From the NCBI RefSeq assembly GCF_016817355.1, contig NZ_JADOTT010000006.1:149216-213215 (forward strand): 64,000 bases of DNA, written 5' to 3'. The position numbers and the translations under genes were made by a program. This stretch comes from Maricaulis parjimensis. GTDB lineage: Bacteria; Pseudomonadota; Alphaproteobacteria; Caulobacterales; Maricaulaceae. Every line of letters starts with the position of its first letter. Positions within the stretch are counted from its first letter, which is position 1. The notes below the pieces were generated by a model. The model saw only the letters and a program-made list of their open reading frames with translations, did no database searches and was not told the origin of the DNA. Shown here one piece after another: positions 1 through 7,631 of this stretch.

Positions 1-1036
1 GATTCAGCAACATGCCCTCGCGCAGCCCCCGGTCACCGACCCGCAAACGGTCCGCCGGCCAGGCTTCTGCCACGGCCTCGTAAATCGCGCAGCCCGCCAA
101 GACAAGCTCTGCGCGGTCGGAACCAATGGTCGGTTCCTGGGCCCGACCGGCCACATCCAGATTGCGCAGGCGGGCGCAGGCGGCCAGGGCCTCTTCCCCG
201 CTCATCCACAAACCGTCCACGCGGGAACGGTCATAGCGCGGCAGCCGCAAATGCACACCGGCCATCGATGTCACCGTGCCACTGGTCCCGACAAGGTGAC
301 CGCGGCCTTCATCGAAGAGTTCGCGCATCGCCCGCGCCCCGCGCGGTGTCTTGATCTGTCGACGTGCATAGGACTTCATCTCGTCATACCAGGCCTCGCG
401 ATCCTCCCGTTCGGGAAAGCGCTCGGACAGGGTGACGACGCCGACCGGCGCCGAGGTCCAGGATTTCATCGGCGGTCGGCCGCCACTTTCCGGTCCGCCG
501 CGACGGCGCCACTCGGCGAGGTCGACCCAGGACAATTCCGTCGATCCACCGCCGATATCAATCACCAGCGCCGCATCCTTTTCCGGATCCAGAAGGTCGA
601 TACAGCCATGGACGGCCAAACGCGCTTCTTCCTCCGGGGAGATCAGGTCAAACTCCAGACCGGTTTCCTCTTGGACACGGGTCAGGAAGGCTTCGCCATT
701 GCCGGCCATGCGGCAGGCCTGTGTGGCGATGGAGCGGTATTTGATGACATTCTGCCGGCGGATCTTGCTGGCGCAGATCTTCAGCGCCTCGACCGCACGA
801 TCCATTGCGTCCTGGGAGAGATTGCCCTCGCTCGCCACGCCTTCGCCCAGACGGACAACGCGCGAAAACGCGTCGACAACCTGAAATCCACCGCCTGACC
901 TCTGGGCCAGCAGCATGCGGCAATTATTCGTGCCGAGGTCGATTGCGCCGTACACCGGGGCCGGTGCGCGTTTGCGACCACCCCGCTTGCGTCCGGCGGC
1001 AACGCGGCCCGGCTTTCCGGGCGTGGTCTCCGCCAT
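1..1036 (-). CDS. Ppx/GppA family phosphatase (C-terminus cut by window)
   Basis: Exopolyphosphatase / guanosine-pentaphosphate phosphatase family, expected to hydrolyse polyphosphate or pppGpp in the cytosol. After a basic N-terminal stretch (residues 2-26, rich in Lys/Arg/Gly) the ASKHA ATPase fold begins with AIDLGTNNCRML at about residue 31; the second phosphate loop VIDIGGGSTELSW is near residue 160. About 345 codons are visible and the frame stays open to the window edge, so the end of the gene lies outside. The ATG at 1036 is chosen as the first in-frame ATG. It diverges from hspQ across a 212-bp gap holding a strong inverted repeat. Family assignment is firm; which substrate (polyP or pppGpp) cannot be told from the sequence. 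Confidence 0.9.
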   Translation of the reverse strand, partial: MAETTPGKPGRVAAGRKRGGRKRAPAPVYGAIDLGTNNCRMLLAQRSGGGFQVVDAFSRVVRLGEGVASEGNLSQDAMDRAVEALKICASKIRRQNVIKYRSIATQACRMAGNGEAFLTRVQEETGLEFDLISPEEEARLAVHGCIDLLDPEKDAALVIDIGGGSTELSWVDLAEWRRRGGPESGGRPPMKSWTSAPVGVVTLSERFPEREDREAWYDEMKSYARRQIKTPRGARAMRELFDEGRGHLVGTSGTVTSMAGVHLRLPRYDRSRVDGLWMSGEEALAACARLRNLDVAGRAQEPTIGSDRAELVLAGCAIYEAVAEAWPADRLRVGDRGLREGMLLN

Positions 1037-1132
1037 GATATCCCTTCCGCCGACCGGCGCGCTCGAGCTGCCCGAAGGCAGCGGCGCATCTCGAATCGAC
1101 CATGAAACAGTGTCTTGGCCAGAATACCCTGA

Positions 1133-1167
1133 TGCGTTCCGTCTGCAAGGATGCGTGACGGAACGCA
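1133..1167. repeat. perfect 11-bp inverted repeat in the ppx-hspQ intergenic region
   Basis: TGCGTTCCGTC (1133-1143) and GACGGAACGCA (1157-1167) are exact reverse complements separated by 13 bases. It lies between two divergent genes and has no T-run, so an operator or mRNA leader structure is more likely than a terminator. Confidence 0.6.
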
Positions 1168-1180
1168 CCTGTTTTCGTAG

Positions 1181-1204
1181 CTTGTTGCTCAACCCGCCCC
1201 ATAT
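1181..1204 (+). promoter_or_regulatory. possible heat-shock (sigma-32-like) promoter of hspQ
   Basis: CTTG at 1181 is followed by CCCCATAT at 1197-1204, the latter matching the sigma-32 -10 consensus CCCCATNT. The gap is a few bases shorter than usual, and the -35 matches only in its CTTG core. It lies 45 bases ahead of the hspQ start, where a heat-shock promoter would be expected. Confidence 0.35.
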
Positions 1205-1248
1205 AGGGGTTTCAAGACATCAAACTGGAAACGCGTTAGAGTAAGAGC

Positions 1249-1584
1249 ATGGAAATTCGCCACGCCAAATTCGCTCTCGGTGATGTGGTTCGCCACCGCC
1301 TCTTCCCCTTCCGGGGCGTGATCGTGGATGTGGACCCCGAATTCGCGAATACGGAAGAATGGTATGAGGCCATTCCCGAAGACATTCGCCCGCGCAAGGA
1401 CCAGCCCTTCTACCATTTGCTGGCCGAGAATGAGGACAGCTATTACGGCGCCTATGTCTCGGAGGGCAATCTCTTGCCGGATGCCGAAAACGGTCCGGTC
1501 GGCCACCCGCAAGTGCCCGAAGCCTTCGAGGAATTCGACGGCCAGCGCTATACGCTGCGTGACGGGCCAGAGCAGGCGCACTGA
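1249..1584 (+). CDS. hspQ: heat shock protein HspQ
   Basis: Small cytosolic HspQ / YccV-like protein of 111 residues, about the usual family size. In enterobacteria HspQ binds hemimethylated DNA and acts as an adaptor and specificity enhancer of Lon protease. Family hallmarks are the N-terminal KFALGDVVRHRLFPFRGVI, the aromatic-acidic DVDPEFANTEEWY, and QPFYHLLAENEDSYYGAYVSE. It is a single-gene unit, convergent with the acyl-CoA ligase (10-base gap at the stops). A CCCCATAT box upstream hints at heat-shock control. The C-terminal 20 residues are less conserved, as usual in this family. Confidence 0.93.
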   Translation: MEIRHAKFALGDVVRHRLFPFRGVIVDVDPEFANTEEWYEAIPEDIRPRKDQPFYHLLAENEDSYYGAYVSEGNLLPDAENGPVGHPQVPEAFEEFDGQRYTLRDGPEQAH

Positions 1585-1594
1585 CCCGACAGGC

Positions 1595-3148
1595 TCACTC
1601 GCCGGCCGCGTAGACCTCCTGGAGCTCACGTTTGAGCACTTTGCCGATCGCGCTGCGCGGCAGGGTGTCGATGATACGGATGTCTGACAGGCGTTGCATC
1701 TTGCCCAGCTTGGCATTGGCCGCGGCCAGGATATCAGCCGGTTCGGCCGCGCCCGGTTCTGCCAGGCAGACAAAGCCGACGGGCGTTTCGCCCCAATCCT
1801 TTGACGGTACGCCAACCACCGACGCGTCCGCCACGGCCGGATTGTCCAGCAGGATCGCTTCCAGATCGGCCGGATAGATATTCATCCCGCCGGAAATGAT
1901 CATGTCCTTGGCGCGCCCGACAATGGTGAAGAAGCCGTCCTCATCGACACTGGCCAAATCGCCGGTCCGGATGAAGCGCTCACCCTCCGGCGAGAACCAT
2001 TCGGCCTCGCGGGTTTTGTCGGAGCGGCCGTGATAGCCGGTCATCATCGCACCGGACCGTCCGACCACTTCACCGATCTCGCCCGGCGGCAATTGCGACC
2101 CGTCCGGACCGATCACGCGGATGTCGTGCCCGGGCATGGGCTGGCCGACCGTGTGCAGCTTGTCGGGATGCTGATGGGCGATCAGGGCACAGGTGCCGCC
2201 GCCTTCCGTCATCCCGTAATATTCGATCAAGCCACCGGGCCAGCGCTTGAGGACCTCGGCCTTGAGCTCTGCCGAGAAAGGCGCGGAGGTGCAGAATTTC
2301 AGCGTGTAGGCCGACAGGTCGAACTGGTCGAAATCCGGTTCCGCGAGGATGCGCTGATACTGCACCGGCACCAGCATTGTGTGCGTCACATGATGCTGTT
2401 CCGCCAGTGTCAGATAGGCATGAGCATTGAACTTCGGCATCAGGACAAGCGTGCCGCCGCCCGCCAGGGTCGGCAGGACATGCACCAGGGTGGTGTTGGA
2501 ATAGAGCGGCGTCGATACCAGGGCGACGGCCTGGGGACCGAAACCGACGGTCTCGCCGAGATGATTGTGCGGCCAGCGCATCTTGAAGCTCTGGACAATC
2601 CCCTTGGGCACGCCGGTCGTGCCGGAGGAATAGATGATGTTGAAGGCCATGTCCGGCGTGATCTCGATCACTTCCGGCTTTGAACCTTCCGGCGCCATCC
2701 AGTCATCAAGCGCCTGTCCCTCAGCCCCGGGATCAAGCGCCAGGCGCTTGGCCTCCACTGCGCCGGAAGCCTCTGAAAGGTGGGCAGAAACACCGGCGTC
2801 CGTCGCGAGGTGCGACGCGCCGCAATCGGCGATCATGGCCTGCAACTGGTCAGGCGTCGCCGAGGGCGAGAGCGGTGCAATCGCCGCCCCGGTCCGCAAG
2901 GTTCCGATGAAGAAGGCCATATAGTCGATGGAGGACAAGGCACAGATGGCTGCCACGCCGCCCGGTCGCACGCCGTCCCGCTGCAGCGCCGCCGCGATCC
3001 GGTCCGCCCGGGCATCCAGGCCGGCATAGGTGATCTGCGCATCCCCGCAGATGATCGCGACATGGTCCGGCCGGGCCTGGGCCTGCAGCCGGATGAATTC
3101 GGGAAACACGCCGAAGCTTTGTTCGGCATAGGCCTTGATCGGGTCCAA
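1595..3148 (-). CDS. class I adenylate-forming acyl-CoA synthetase (AMP-dependent ligase)
   Basis: Activates a carboxylic acid with ATP to an acyl-adenylate and transfers it to CoA. All ANL-superfamily motifs are present over 517 residues: the P-loop SSGTTGVPKG (about 174-183), EYYGMTEGG (about 310), RTGDLASVDEDGFF, the hinge GRAKDMIISGGMNIYP, and the catalytic Lys in SAIGKVLKREL near the C-terminus. The start is a TTG at 3146-3148 behind a strong purine-rich Shine-Dalgarno (GGGGAGAGGG); no ATG fits better. It follows the FAH-family gene on the same strand after 109 bases, with a hairpin between. The substrate is unknown; a medium or long fatty acid or an aromatic acid are the usual options, and the FAH neighbour could point to aromatic or branched acid catabolism. 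Confidence 0.9.
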   Translation of the reverse strand: MDPIKAYAEQSFGVFPEFIRLQAQARPDHVAIICGDAQITYAGLDARADRIAAALQRDGVRPGGVAAICALSSIDYMAFFIGTLRTGAAIAPLSPSATPDQLQAMIADCGASHLATDAGVSAHLSEASGAVEAKRLALDPGAEGQALDDWMAPEGSKPEVIEITPDMAFNIIYSSGTTGVPKGIVQSFKMRWPHNHLGETVGFGPQAVALVSTPLYSNTTLVHVLPTLAGGGTLVLMPKFNAHAYLTLAEQHHVTHTMLVPVQYQRILAEPDFDQFDLSAYTLKFCTSAPFSAELKAEVLKRWPGGLIEYYGMTEGGGTCALIAHQHPDKLHTVGQPMPGHDIRVIGPDGSQLPPGEIGEVVGRSGAMMTGYHGRSDKTREAEWFSPEGERFIRTGDLASVDEDGFFTIVGRAKDMIISGGMNIYPADLEAILLDNPAVADASVVGVPSKDWGETPVGFVCLAEPGAAEPADILAAANAKLGKMQRLSDIRIIDTLPRSAIGKVLKRELQEVYAAGE

Positions 3149-3170
3149 AACCCTCTCCCCTTCAAGTTTT

Positions 3171-3195
3171 GGAGGCGAGGTATGCCCTCGCCTCC
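3171..3195. repeat. 10-bp perfect hairpin ahead of the acyl-CoA synthetase
   Basis: GGAGGCGAGG (3171-3180) and CCTCGCCTCC (3186-3195) form a perfect stem with a five-base loop. It sits about 20 bases upstream of the ribosome binding site of the acyl-CoA synthetase. No T-run follows on either strand, so it is not a classic terminator; mRNA processing or attenuation between the two genes is possible. Confidence 0.5.
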
Positions 3196-3257
3196 TGCTA
3201 TTCTTGATAAGGAGATTAGCGCTGCCGCCACCGGTATGGAAGCGGCCGGATCAGGTC

Positions 3258-4265
3258 CTAGACCTTCACCACTTCCTGTTCGATCGCGCCGAAGATGGAC
3301 TTGCCATCCTTATCCTTCATCTCGATGCGGACCGTATCGCCATAATTCATGAAGGGTGTTTTCGGGGCGCCGTCATTGATCGTCTCGATCATGCGGATCT
3401 CGGCAATGCAGGAATAGCCAACGCCACCTTCGCTGATCGGCTTGCCGGGCCCGTCATCCAGCTTGTTGGACACGGTGCCTGAACCGACAATCGTACCGGC
3501 CGTCACCGGGCGGGTCTTGGCGAGGTGGGCAATCAGCTGCGGGAAATCGAAGGTCATGTCGATGCCGCACTCGGCCTTGCCGAACAGTTCGCCATTGTAT
3601 TTCACCAGCAGGGGCAGGTGCAGTTTGGCACCATCCCAGGCATCGCCCAGCTCGTCCGGCGTCACGGCAACCGGCGAGAAGGCGCTCGGCGGTTTGGACT
3701 GGAAGAAGCCGAACCCCTTGGCCAGCTCGGCCGGGATCAGGCCACGCAGGGACACATCATTGACCAGCATGACGAGGCGGATCGACTTCGCAGCCTCTTC
3801 CGTGGAACACCCCATCGGCGCATCACCGGTCACCACGGCCACTTCGCCTTCCATGTCACAGCCCCAGGCCGTGTCCCCCAGCGGAATATCCGCGCGCGGA
3901 GCCAGGAAAGCGTCAGAGCCACCCTGATACATCAGCGGGTCGGTCCAGAAGGTGGCCGGCATTTCGGCATTGCGCGCCTTGCGGACCAGTTCGACGTGAT
4001 TGACGTAGGCCGAACCATCGGCCCACTGGAAAGCCCGCGGCAGCGGCGACAGGGCTTCACGCTCATGGAAGCGTTCGCGCGGAATGGTCTCACGCTCCAG
4101 CTCGGAGGACAGGCTGCGCAGCTCCGGCTCGCATCGTTCCCAATCATCCAGGGCGGCCTGCATGGTGGGGGCAATGCGCGTGGCATCGGCACACCAGGCC
4201 AGATCCTTGGAAACAACGACCAGACGGCCGTCGCGATTGTCGGATTTGAGCGTTGCGAGTTTCAT
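3258..4265 (-). CDS. fumarylacetoacetate hydrolase (FAH) family protein
   Basis: FAH-superfamily enzyme of 335 residues, a metal-dependent hydrolase/decarboxylase/isomerase fold acting on diketo acids in aromatic amino-acid and related catabolism. The metal-site region shows CDMEGEVAVVTG, preceded by a conserved YVNHVELVRKAR segment; the family glycine-rich TAGTIVGSGTVSN lies further on. The start at 4265 (MKLATLKSDN) is preferred over an upstream ATG because AAAGGAAG sits just ahead of it. It lies 109 bases upstream of the acyl-CoA synthetase on the same strand. The length suits the group often annotated as fumarylacetoacetase-like in tyrosine catabolism, but no hmgA or other tyrosine genes are in the window, so the substrate is open. 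Confidence 0.88.
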   Translation of the reverse strand: MKLATLKSDNRDGRLVVVSKDLAWCADATRIAPTMQAALDDWERCEPELRSLSSELERETIPRERFHEREALSPLPRAFQWADGSAYVNHVELVRKARNAEMPATFWTDPLMYQGGSDAFLAPRADIPLGDTAWGCDMEGEVAVVTGDAPMGCSTEEAAKSIRLVMLVNDVSLRGLIPAELAKGFGFFQSKPPSAFSPVAVTPDELGDAWDGAKLHLPLLVKYNGELFGKAECGIDMTFDFPQLIAHLAKTRPVTAGTIVGSGTVSNKLDDGPGKPISEGGVGYSCIAEIRMIETINDGAPKTPFMNYGDTVRIEMKDKDGKSIFGAIEQEVVKV

Positions 4266-4321
4266 GTCTGTCTTCCTTTGGTCGGCGGACATTGATGACC
4301 GGACACTACCGGCCTCTGGGG

Positions 4322-5320
4322 TTAGATCAGCGCGTTGGGCAAGACGCCGTCACGCGGAGATTGGGGAAACAGGCCGTAACTCCACGCAATGATCGCGTCG
4401 AGTTCCGGTCCCAGTTGATCAGCAATACGTTCGGCCTCTGCCTTGCGACGATCCGGCCCGAAGGCCTGCGAGGCGTCCTTGGCGTCGCGCTTGAACAGCG
4501 GGCCGTTCGCAGTGGCCGTTATGTGGGTCGTACCCAGGCCCAGACCGAAGAAGTCATCGACCGCGGTCAGGGCGGGTTCGGGATCGGCCACGAACAGGTC
4601 GCCGTCCAGCGAGGCGAAATGATCGCGCGGCCCCTTGGCGAACGCCTCCAGCATGGCGGCCACCTGCATCTGCCAGACGAGCGCGGCGATCTGCAGATCG
4701 GACATCTGCATCAGCTGCCGCGGATCCGTGCGGGCAATGGGATGGCCATCCATGGCGAAGATCGTGAACAGGCGCCGTGCGAAGGACCGTCCCGCCTCCC
4801 CTTTCTTTGCAATGGAAATCAGAAAGGCGCGCAATTGCGAGGTCAGCAGGACGTGACGGGCCTCCGGGTAGAGACGCGCCATGTCGGCGATGAGGTTATT
4901 GACCGTATTGGTCGGCTTCAGGGTGACGAAGCCCTCTCCCTCGACCGGCTGGCACAAGGCCGGCATCACACCGCGGATCCAGGTGTCGCTGACCGCGGCG
5001 CCCTGACGCCGCTTGATGTTGGAGATTTCCATCAGGGCAGCCGGTTCGCGCAAACCCAGATTGGTGCCCGGCTTGTCCAGACAGCGGGCCAGCAGGGTCG
5101 AACAGCAAAAAGCCGTATGCCAGATGAAGACGGGACGGGCCTTGGGTGCCTGCTGCGGCATGTCGGCCAGGCGCACCGGGCGCGTTGGGAAGCCAGACCG
5201 GTCCCAGCGCTCGTCCAGAAACGGCGTTTCCGCGAGCGCAGCCCGGTCCACCTCGCACAGGCGCACGACCTGGTTCTGCGCGTCCAGCGCATCGGCGAAC
5301 CAGATCTTTTGTGCGCTCAT
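4322..5320 (-). CDS. sulfotransferase-like P-loop protein
   Basis: Unnamed protein of 332 residues. The stretch PVFIWHTAFCCSTLLARCLD (about 65-85) has the position and shape of the 5'-phosphosulfate loop of sulfotransferases, but with Cys-Cys in place of the usual Arg-Ser-Gly, so activity is uncertain. A second region (KPTNTVNNLIADMARLYPEA) resembles the 3'-phosphate area. The start at 5320 is chosen over the ATG at 5326 because AGAGGG lies six bases ahead of it; the longer upstream frame is a shadow of the carbonic anhydrase. It begins 13 bases after the carbonic anhydrase stop, so the two are probably cotranscribed. No function beyond the fold can be claimed. Confidence 0.7.
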   Translation of the reverse strand: MSAQKIWFADALDAQNQVVRLCEVDRAALAETPFLDERWDRSGFPTRPVRLADMPQQAPKARPVFIWHTAFCCSTLLARCLDKPGTNLGLREPAALMEISNIKRRQGAAVSDTWIRGVMPALCQPVEGEGFVTLKPTNTVNNLIADMARLYPEARHVLLTSQLRAFLISIAKKGEAGRSFARRLFTIFAMDGHPIARTDPRQLMQMSDLQIAALVWQMQVAAMLEAFAKGPRDHFASLDGDLFVADPEPALTAVDDFFGLGLGTTHITATANGPLFKRDAKDASQAFGPDRRKAEAERIADQLGPELDAIIAWSYGLFPQSPRDGVLPNALI

Positions 5321-5333
5321 CGACATCCCTCTA

Positions 5334-5963
5334 TCAGACGGCAGAGAATTCGCCGTCGGACCCCAGCCATTCCAGAACACCGTCATGGATGGAGAAACGG
5401 GCGCCATGCAATTCCAGCCCCCGCTCCTCGATCGCATCGCGGACAAAGCCGAACTGCTTGAGACGTTCCAGGGAATGCTTGATGGAGACAAGTTCCAGAT
5501 GCGGGGCCAGCTTGCTTGCCTCCGACGTGCCGACCTCAGCCTCGGCTTCCGCACGGGCCGGGTCCATCGTCTTGAGCCAGGGGCCAAGATAATCGCTGGG
5601 CACACCGGCCAGACCGGTCGCGCAGGCTTTCACGCCGCCGCAATCACCATGCCCCATGACCAGCACGCCCTTCACTTTGAGGACTTTCACGGCGAATTCC
5701 AGTGCTGCCGAGACCCCATGCAAGCCGCCCCCCTGATCCTTCGGCGGGACGAGATTGGCGACATTGCGGACCACGAAGAGTTCACCCGGCGCCGCGTCGA
5801 AAATCGCGGCGGGATCAACCCGGCTGTCGGAGCAGGCGATCACCAGGGTGTGCGGGGTCTGCCCTTCGGCGAGGTCGGCATAATGCGCCTGTTCCACGCG
5901 GAAACGGCCGCCCTTGAAGCGCTTATAGCCGTCATGGAGTGTCTCCGGCGGTATGGCGGACAT
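5334..5963 (-). CDS. beta-class carbonic anhydrase
   Basis: Interconverts CO2 and bicarbonate in the cytosol. The zinc ligands are visible: Cys and Asp of ACSDSRVDP (about 44-50), and His-Cys of MGHGDCGGV (about 103-110), with the partner Arg in the first motif. The 209-residue length is typical. GGAGAG precedes the ATG. It is the first gene of a short unit with the sulfotransferase-like gene (13-base gap). Nothing unusual in the catalytic set. Confidence 0.95.
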   Translation of the reverse strand: MSAIPPETLHDGYKRFKGGRFRVEQAHYADLAEGQTPHTLVIACSDSRVDPAAIFDAAPGELFVVRNVANLVPPKDQGGGLHGVSAALEFAVKVLKVKGVLVMGHGDCGGVKACATGLAGVPSDYLGPWLKTMDPARAEAEAEVGTSEASKLAPHLELVSIKHSLERLKQFGFVRDAIEERGLELHGARFSIHDGVLEWLGSDGEFSAV

Positions 5964-6084
5964 CCAGCTCTCCTGTCATGGCCATCATCAGCACAGACCG
6001 CTGCGGCCCGTCCATGGCAGGGGTTCTAGTTGCATTCGAAACCAACGGAAAGCCCGACGCAGCAGACCCGCGAGGACCGGACAG

Positions 6085-6117
6085 GAAAAAAGGCCGGGAC
6101 GCGAACGTCCCGGCCTT
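6085..6117 (-). terminator. Rho-independent terminator of the TPR gene
   Basis: A perfect 10-bp stem GGCCGGGACG / CGTCCCGGCC with a CGAA loop, followed on the minus strand by a run of seven T. It lies about 40 bases after the stop of the TPR gene. Confidence 0.9.
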
Positions 6118-6154
6118 CAGGCAAGTGCGATAAGGCTATAGCAGTCTGGGAGGA

Positions 6155-6622
6155 TCAGCCGGCCGCAACGCACTGGGACAGAGCCAGGTTCGCCGTCACT
6201 TCATCCTCGCCCGAGGACGCGGTTTCAGCCGCCTGGAAAGCGGACAGGGCCGCATCCGGCTGGCCGCTCAACCACAAGGCAGCGCCCCGGTTGTTGAGCG
6301 CACGCCAGGCGCCATCACGCATTTCCAGCGCCGTATCGCAGGACTCGATGGCCCGCTCATACTCACCGGTCGCAGCATAGGCGGCGCACAGATTGGTCAG
6401 GGCCGCGACCTTGTGGCCCGGGGCCCCGCGAGAGGCCAGGATTTCTTCGCCGAAGTGGATGGCATCGGCCCATTCACCCCGGCTCACTGCATTGTACTGA
6501 GCCCGCACAACGCCATTGGCGGTACGATGGCCGGCAAACTGGGGAGCCGTGTCACAGGACTGGGCATAACCCACAGACGAAAACACGGCCGCCAAGGCGA
6601 CCGCAGCAGAGAGAGCGCGCAT
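6155..6622 (-). CDS. exported tetratricopeptide-repeat protein
   Basis: A 155-residue protein with a cleavable signal peptide (hydrophobic residues 4-19, AQS cleavage region at 20-22), so probably periplasmic. The body contains TPR-like helices: WADAIHFGEEILASRG, KVAALTNLCAAYAATGEYERAIESCDTAL, WRALNNRGAALWLSGQPDAALSAF. Cys residues at several positions could form disulfides. GGAGATT precedes the ATG. It diverges from the LysR regulator and is closed by a strong terminator, so it is a single-gene unit and a candidate LysR target. The role is unknown; TPR proteins of this size mostly mediate protein contacts. Confidence 0.85.
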   Translation of the reverse strand: MRALSAAVALAAVFSSVGYAQSCDTAPQFAGHRTANGVVRAQYNAVSRGEWADAIHFGEEILASRGAPGHKVAALTNLCAAYAATGEYERAIESCDTALEMRDGAWRALNNRGAALWLSGQPDAALSAFQAAETASSGEDEVTANLALSQCVAAG

Positions 6623-6649
6623 CTCAGAATCTCCAATGTGAACACTGTT

Positions 6650-6670
6650 TAGTTTTAGAACTAAGTTCTG
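6650..6670. promoter_or_regulatory. overlapping palindromes, candidate LysR operator
   Basis: TTAGTT-TTAG-AACTAA (6650-6665) and AGAAC-TAA-GTTCT (6658-6670) overlap in the 91-bp gap between the divergent TPR and LysR genes. AT-rich dyads in such gaps are typical of LysR autoregulatory sites. Confidence 0.5.
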
Positions 6671-6713
6671 CGAATGAAATTGACGATTCAGGATGCGGTG
6701 AATACAAAAACGT

Positions 6714-7622
6714 ATGGATGATTGGTCCGACTATCTCGTTTGCCTGGCTGTAGCCGAGGCAGGCAGCCTGACCGCCGCGGCTCAACAGCTCGGCGTCAGC
6801 CAACCCACTGTGACCCGCCGCCTGCAGGCGCTGGAACAGCGTTTCGGTGAACCGGTTTTTGACCGGGACCAGGGCCAGTCTCGCCTGACAACCCTCGGCC
6901 AGAAAGTCGTGGCCCATGCCAAGCGCATGCGTGAGGAAGCCTCGGCGATCGAACGAGCCGTGATCGCCCAGGACCAGTCCTTGTCGGGCCTCGTCGTGGT
7001 GTCCGCCTCTGAAGGCCTGGGTGCCGACTGGCTGCCACGCGCACTCGCCTCCTTCCAGCGGGCCAATCCGCAAATCGGGATCGAGATCGCCATCAAGAAT
7101 CATTCGGCCAACCTGGCTGATCGGGAGGCTGACATTGCCCTGCGCTGGAATGGGCCCGGCACACAACAGAGCCTGATCGGCCGCCGCGGGGCCACTGTGG
7201 GCGCCGGCCTTTATGCCGCCCGGGAATATCTGGATGAGTATGGCCGTCCCGAAAATGTCGAAGACCTGGCCGACCATGCCTGTGTCGGCTGGACGGTCGG
7301 AGATTTCTTCGGCTGGCCCTCCACCGTGTCCGGCTCGGCCGTGGTGCCGAAGAATATCTCCTTCAAGGCCAACAGCCCGGCCAGCCATCTCAAGGGGATC
7401 GAGGCCGGGTTCGGGGTTGGCGTGACCTCCCACCGTCTGGCCCGCCATTGCGACAATATCGAGCGCATCCTGCCGGAATTCACGACATCACTGGACCTGT
7501 GGGTCGTGGCGCACGAGACCGTCCGCAAAAGCGGGCGGGTGCGCGCGGCCTTCGACCACATCATTGCGCAGATGCAGGCCGACAGCGCCTATTTCACACG
7601 CGGTGAGAGCTCGATTCTCTAG
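6714..7622 (+). CDS. LysR-family transcriptional regulator
   Basis: A 302-residue LysR regulator. The winged helix-turn-helix is at residues 5-60 (LVCLAVAEAGSLTAAAQQLG then SQPTVTRRLQALEQRFG); the remainder is a periplasmic-binding-protein-like effector domain, with a weakly conserved C-terminus. No clear Shine-Dalgarno precedes the ATG, which is the first in frame. It is divergent from the TPR gene and convergent with the 2OG oxygenase gene (9-base gap). The inducer and regulon cannot be deduced; autoregulation through the overlapping palindromes upstream is likely. Confidence 0.93.
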   Translation: MDDWSDYLVCLAVAEAGSLTAAAQQLGVSQPTVTRRLQALEQRFGEPVFDRDQGQSRLTTLGQKVVAHAKRMREEASAIERAVIAQDQSLSGLVVVSASEGLGADWLPRALASFQRANPQIGIEIAIKNHSANLADREADIALRWNGPGTQQSLIGRRGATVGAGLYAAREYLDEYGRPENVEDLADHACVGWTVGDFFGWPSTVSGSAVVPKNISFKANSPASHLKGIEAGFGVGVTSHRLARHCDNIERILPEFTTSLDLWVVAHETVRKSGRVRAAFDHIIAQMQADSAYFTRGESSIL

Positions 7623-7631
7623 ATCTGGTGC

